Of a DNA stretch of 13,883 nt, positions 13,848-13,883 are shown piece after piece; within the stretch, counting starts at the first letter, position 1; each line of letters begins with the position of its first letter. This DNA comes from Christensenellaceae bacterium. Its GTDB lineage: Bacteria > Bacillota > Clostridia > Christensenellales > CAAEEZ01. The position numbers and the translations under genes were made by a program. The stretch spans positions 1 through 13,883 of the forward strand of contig JAHHUG010000028.1 in assembly GCA_020024085.1 (NCBI GenBank), written 5' to 3'. The notes beneath the pieces are model-generated. The model ran no database searches, was not told the origin of the DNA, and saw only the letters and a list, made by a program, of their open reading frames with translations.

Positions 13848-13883
13848 TCTAAACAATAATTATTAATAATAAAACTCATAGTA

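Noticed and set aside
13859..13870. Palindrome ATTATTAATAAT after pnp
   Set aside because: It contains only A and T, would form a very weak stem and has no T tract beyond it. The real pnp terminator, if any, lies outside the window.

Overview
The window is AT-rich chromosomal DNA (about one third G+C, judged by eye) from a low-GC Gram-positive bacterium, almost certainly a member of the Clostridia. The evidence is a near-canonical SCIFF peptide with its radical-SAM maturase, purine-rich GGAGG ribosome sites, a HemZ-type radical-SAM protein, and the gene order secD-secF-recJ-rel-dtd-metallo-hydrolase-hemZ. I cannot name a genus. Every gene I can support lies on the + strand. No tRNA, rRNA, CRISPR array, insertion sequence, prophage or recombination site was seen, and the gene content is mostly core.

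Layout. (1) Positions 40-1575 hold a 54-residue Cys-rich ribosomal-peptide precursor (scfA) and its radical-SAM/SPASM maturase (scfB), 3 nt apart. (2) Positions 1633-4186 hold secD and secF, overlapping by 11 nt, the accessory subunits of the Sec translocase. They follow scfB with no visible terminator and end at a perfect-palindrome terminator (4187-4214). (3) Positions 4224-11195 are a tightly overlapping run: recJ (ssDNA exonuclease), rel (bifunctional (p)ppGpp synthetase/hydrolase), dtd (D-aminoacyl-tRNA deacylase), a metallo-beta-lactamase-fold hydrolase and hemZ. Every junction in this run overlaps by 1-26 nt, so it is probably one transcript with translational coupling. (4) After a 183-nt gap containing a good sigma-A-type promoter come rpsO (ribosomal protein S15), its terminator, and pnp (polynucleotide phosphorylase), the conserved rpsO-pnp pair.

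How the genes work together. The first block makes and modifies a peptide next to Sec export accessory genes. The middle block is a housekeeping set for DNA repair, stringent response and translation quality control. The last block joins ribosome assembly to RNA decay.

The most interesting signals are in RNA rather than protein. The rpsO leader (11301-11378) can fold into an H-type pseudoknot whose second helix covers the Shine-Dalgarno, a plausible S15 autoregulatory element. The pnp leader (11704-11748) holds two abutting hairpins, one capped by a UACG tetraloop, recalling the structured pnp leader of E. coli. Both were found by hand pairing and need covariation and folding tests. I found no new multi-gene system; the closest to an accessory function is the SCIFF/ranthipeptide module, which is a known class.
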